Part shown: positions 7,601 through 8,400 of the stretch, piece by piece
Layout of the letters: each line of letters begins with the position of its first letter
Position numbering within the stretch: the first letter of the stretch is position 1
Assembly: GCA_007120095.1 (NCBI GenBank)
Contig: SKOM01000256.1
Coordinates: 1-8,400 of the forward strand
Direction of reading: 5' to 3'
DNA length: 8,400 nucleotides
From: Candidatus Competibacteraceae bacterium
Lineage (GTDB): Bacteria > Pseudomonadota > Gammaproteobacteria > Competibacterales > Competibacteraceae
The notes under the pieces: generated by a model
The model's database searches: none
What the model saw: the letters and a program-made list of their open reading frames with translations, nothing else
Told to the model about the DNA's origin: nothing
Program-made: the position numbers and the translations under genes

Positions 7601-8159
7601 GCACCCGGGTTTCCTCCAGCTCCATGGCAATCTGCTCAGGGCGAGACTGCATCATTCGCTCTTGATTTTCCAATTCGCTGAGCCGGGCGCGCAATGCCGT
7701 TTGTTCGGCTACCTGGCTGGTTAAGTGATTTTCTAACTCCTCCAAGGACAACAAAGCCGGCATGGGATCAAACCATTCCGGCTGACGCTGCAACTCATCA
7801 AGCTGTTGGCGCAGTTGTCCGGCCTCAGCAGGAGCGGCTGTCAGCGCCCGCCGATAACGGCGCTGATTTTCCGCATAGCGTTCGGCCTGCTGGTAATAGG
7901 CAAGAGCCTGCCGATAGCGCTCAACCGCCCGTTCACGCTCGCTGGCGGATAGATCCGTTGCGGCATCGACAGCGGCGATACGCTGTTGCAGCCATGTTTC
8001 GGATAATAAGCCAAAATCGGGTTCATCCGCCCAAACGGGTAACAGAAGCAGCACCATAACGCTGATGGTCAGCCCATATTGCCATGGGGTTTTGGCAAGA
8101 TTAGCAGGAATAATCAAAATGTCGGCCAACTCACAGAAGCATTTAAAACCTACGATCAA
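4698..8159 (-). CDS. MscK/MscM (YjeP)-type large mechanosensitive channel of the MscS family
   Basis: This protein of up to 1153 residues is close to E. coli MscK (1120) and MscM (1107), inner-membrane channels that release solutes on hypo-osmotic shock. A signal peptide is likely at about 27-44 (TISVMVLLLLPVWA then DEPD). Residues 50-475 form a Gln/Glu/Leu/Arg-rich periplasmic coiled-coil region (MscS_porin type). Roughly ten helices lie between 521 and 941, then the pore helix region (QWLVAALGVGLGFGLQEIF, 948-966) leads into LERPIRVGDTVTIDGRSGTV of the MscS beta domain. The C-terminal domain ends with the family signature VPFPQHDLHIRSF (1121-1133). Coordinates give the longest frame: a stop codon lies just upstream and the first codon is TTG at 8159. 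A TTG at 8117 gives a more natural signal peptide (1139 residues). The first in-frame ATG (residue 35) is too late. The 5' end overlaps an amidase pseudogene on the other strand. MscK versus MscM cannot be decided. Confidence 0.93.
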   Translation of the reverse strand: MIVGFKCFCELADILIIPANLAKTPWQYGLTISVMVLLLLPVWADEPDFGLLSETWLQQRIAAVDAATDLSASERERAVERYRQALAYYQQAERYAENQRRYRRALTAAPAEAGQLRQQLDELQRQPEWFDPMPALLSLEELENHLTSQVAEQTALRARLSELENQERMMQSRPEQIAMELEETRVRLADLGRVADLTAVSPDAMLEHARATALSAQALMLDQRIAMLEQEALSHSDRLALLRARQNVLDQQLTLQTQHIVELQTLINERRQQEAAAALRETEQVTRELADQPQVLLQAAEVNTQLSQQLNAVLQHTETAVSARQRNAQLLQQLQERFRSIQRQLDIAGMSEALGPILRSERRQLPDISQYRQNVQERQQRIVQARLEQFRFEQQRRQLANLDAQIEQRLATAPDLDPQQIAELSEALRELLRSRRQLLELLSNSYAAYVDRLLELDQVQRQLIDSAERQAELLDQKLFWIASSAPVGLQWSLELDKGLQWLLTPIHWSGVGQSLMVLHWLERATLGLAVLTALLLLAYRRRLLRRLHAMDRSVGKVQHDHFMLTVEALLITLALALPWPLLIGVPGKLLAANEHLPEFTRGVGSGLYAAGIFLMALALLRQLCRPKGLASSHFLWSDQTCRVIRRNLYWFMPIGGVSAFVVMLTEWQPDELYRDTLGRLAFGVGTLAFTLLLARLLHPSRGTLGGLLSGRGMAWRLRFVWYPTIIALPLVMLLLALMGFYYTALQLQERLVMTITVLVAVAVITYLVLRLLNVLQRRVALAQALARRDALRVARSKEHYQAMETVQVVQEAEATDIEAVGEQTRALLQLSATVAIGIGLWLIWSDLLPALTFLDQVVLWEQTTVDETGQSQLTAITLGSLVLALILLLVLQFVARNLPGVMEITILRHLGMDGGARYAMTTITRYSITIIAIFVALNILGVNWNQAQWLVAALGVGLGFGLQEIFANFVSGLILLLERPIRVGDTVTIDGRSGTVSRIRIRATTLTDWDNMEIVIPNKAFITGTLINWTLTESVTRVIIPVRVRIDANLEEVRAILLETTENHHLVLDDPEPVVYLLTLGESSVTFEVRAFVPDIGDRLPFINDLYLAIIRRLREQGVEVPFPQHDLHIRSFPVNHPGSAGVIVPDGVPSMR

Positions 8160-8400
8160 TCAACGGGACTTAATGCCATTATTCTGACCCACCGCTTTAT
8201 AACAGGCCGACCGTTTAGACGATGGATTCAGCAAGGGCGGTTGCGTCGGGTCGCTGCATGGCATCCCCTTCGTAGTGAAAGATAATTGTAATACATTTGA
8301 CCTGCCGACCAGTGCCGGTTCAGACGCCTTACGAAATTTTCAGCCCGCGACTGACGCCCAGGTGATCCAGCGCCTGCAGGAGTTATTTTAGCTAAGACCA
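8118..8400 (+). pseudogene. Amidase (amidase signature family) pseudogene, runs off the right edge
   Basis: Three consecutive pieces of one amidase-signature protein (PF01425; Ser-cisSer-Lys hydrolases of amides) occur in changing frames. Piece 1, 8118-8189: VGQLTEAF..YDQSTGLNAIILT, the usual N-terminal helix and LNAI segment. Piece 2, 8203-8388: QADRLDDGF, then GSLHGIPFVVKDN with the catalytic Lys at 8278-8280, DLPTSAGSDALRNFQP and DAQVIQRLQE, ending at TAG 8389-8391. Piece 3, from 8385 to the edge: ILAKT, the segment expected to follow (family pattern AGAIVLAKTN). The order is exactly that of an intact amidase, but small net deletions (about 5 nt near 8190-8202 and about 10 nt near 8382-8385) break the frame. 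A start codon and the first residues are absent; the upstream end meets the channel gene on the opposite strand. The Ser residues of the triad would lie outside the window. Confidence 0.8.

Noticed and set aside
7694..8059. Plus-strand 121-codon open frame opposite the channel gene's 5' part
   Set aside because: It is antisense to the well-supported periplasmic domain and shows no recognisable domain. The open frame follows from the codon composition of the real gene.
8079..8285. 68-codon plus-strand frame as an independent small gene
   Set aside because: Its middle is amidase sequence, and its beginning is antisense to the channel's signal peptide. After about 8190 it leaves the amidase frame, so it is a composite of pseudogene and shadow.
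8160..8310. Promoter for the channel gene on the minus strand (TATAAA- and TACAAT-like boxes)
   Set aside because: The -10-like hexamers have no matching -35 element at normal spacing, and they lie in former amidase coding DNA.
1..8400. CRISPR arrays, tRNA or rRNA genes, insertion sequence ends
   Set aside because: On reading I saw no regularly spaced repeats, cloverleaf-like sequences, transposase motifs or matching terminal inverted repeats.

Overview
The window looks like a chromosomal segment of a gammaproteobacterium. This rests on a full-length MscK/MscM-type mechanosensitive channel with the proteobacterial layout (signal peptide, long periplasmic coiled coil, about 11 membrane helices, MscS core), moderately GC-rich codon use and a Uma2-family protein. 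The exact taxon is inference. There are six coding loci, no RNA gene, no CRISPR array and no insertion sequence.

Left part, plus strand (1-4511): five genes in one tightly packed direction. A Uma2-family nuclease enters from the left edge. It is followed after 9 nt by an asparaginase of the Rhizobium etli type (asparaginase II family), after 19 nt by an ornithine-cyclodeaminase/mu-crystallin family reductase, then by a group II PLP-dependent amino-acid decarboxylase and a NUDIX hydrolase. The last two junctions are each 14-nt overlaps of stop and start regions. The last four genes read as a small amino-acid or amine metabolism operon. All recognisable catalytic residues of the asparaginase and decarboxylase are intact. 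The reductase carries Tyr where true ornithine cyclodeaminase has its catalytic Asp, so a cyclic-ketimine (pyrroline/piperideine-2-carboxylate) reductase is the better guess. The combined pathway and its substrate cannot be read from sequence.

Middle (4512-4697): a 186-nt convergent intergenic spacer with a weak hairpin and two very short open stretches that may be gene relics.

Right part: a large MscK/MscM-like channel on the minus strand (4698 to at most 8159). Its 5' end lies back-to-back with, and probably overlaps, a decayed plus-strand gene. From about 8118 to the right edge the sequence encodes the N-terminal part of an amidase-signature enzyme in three pieces separated by two frame changes, so it is a pseudogene running out of the window. 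The channel gene has no good ATG start in this disturbed area.
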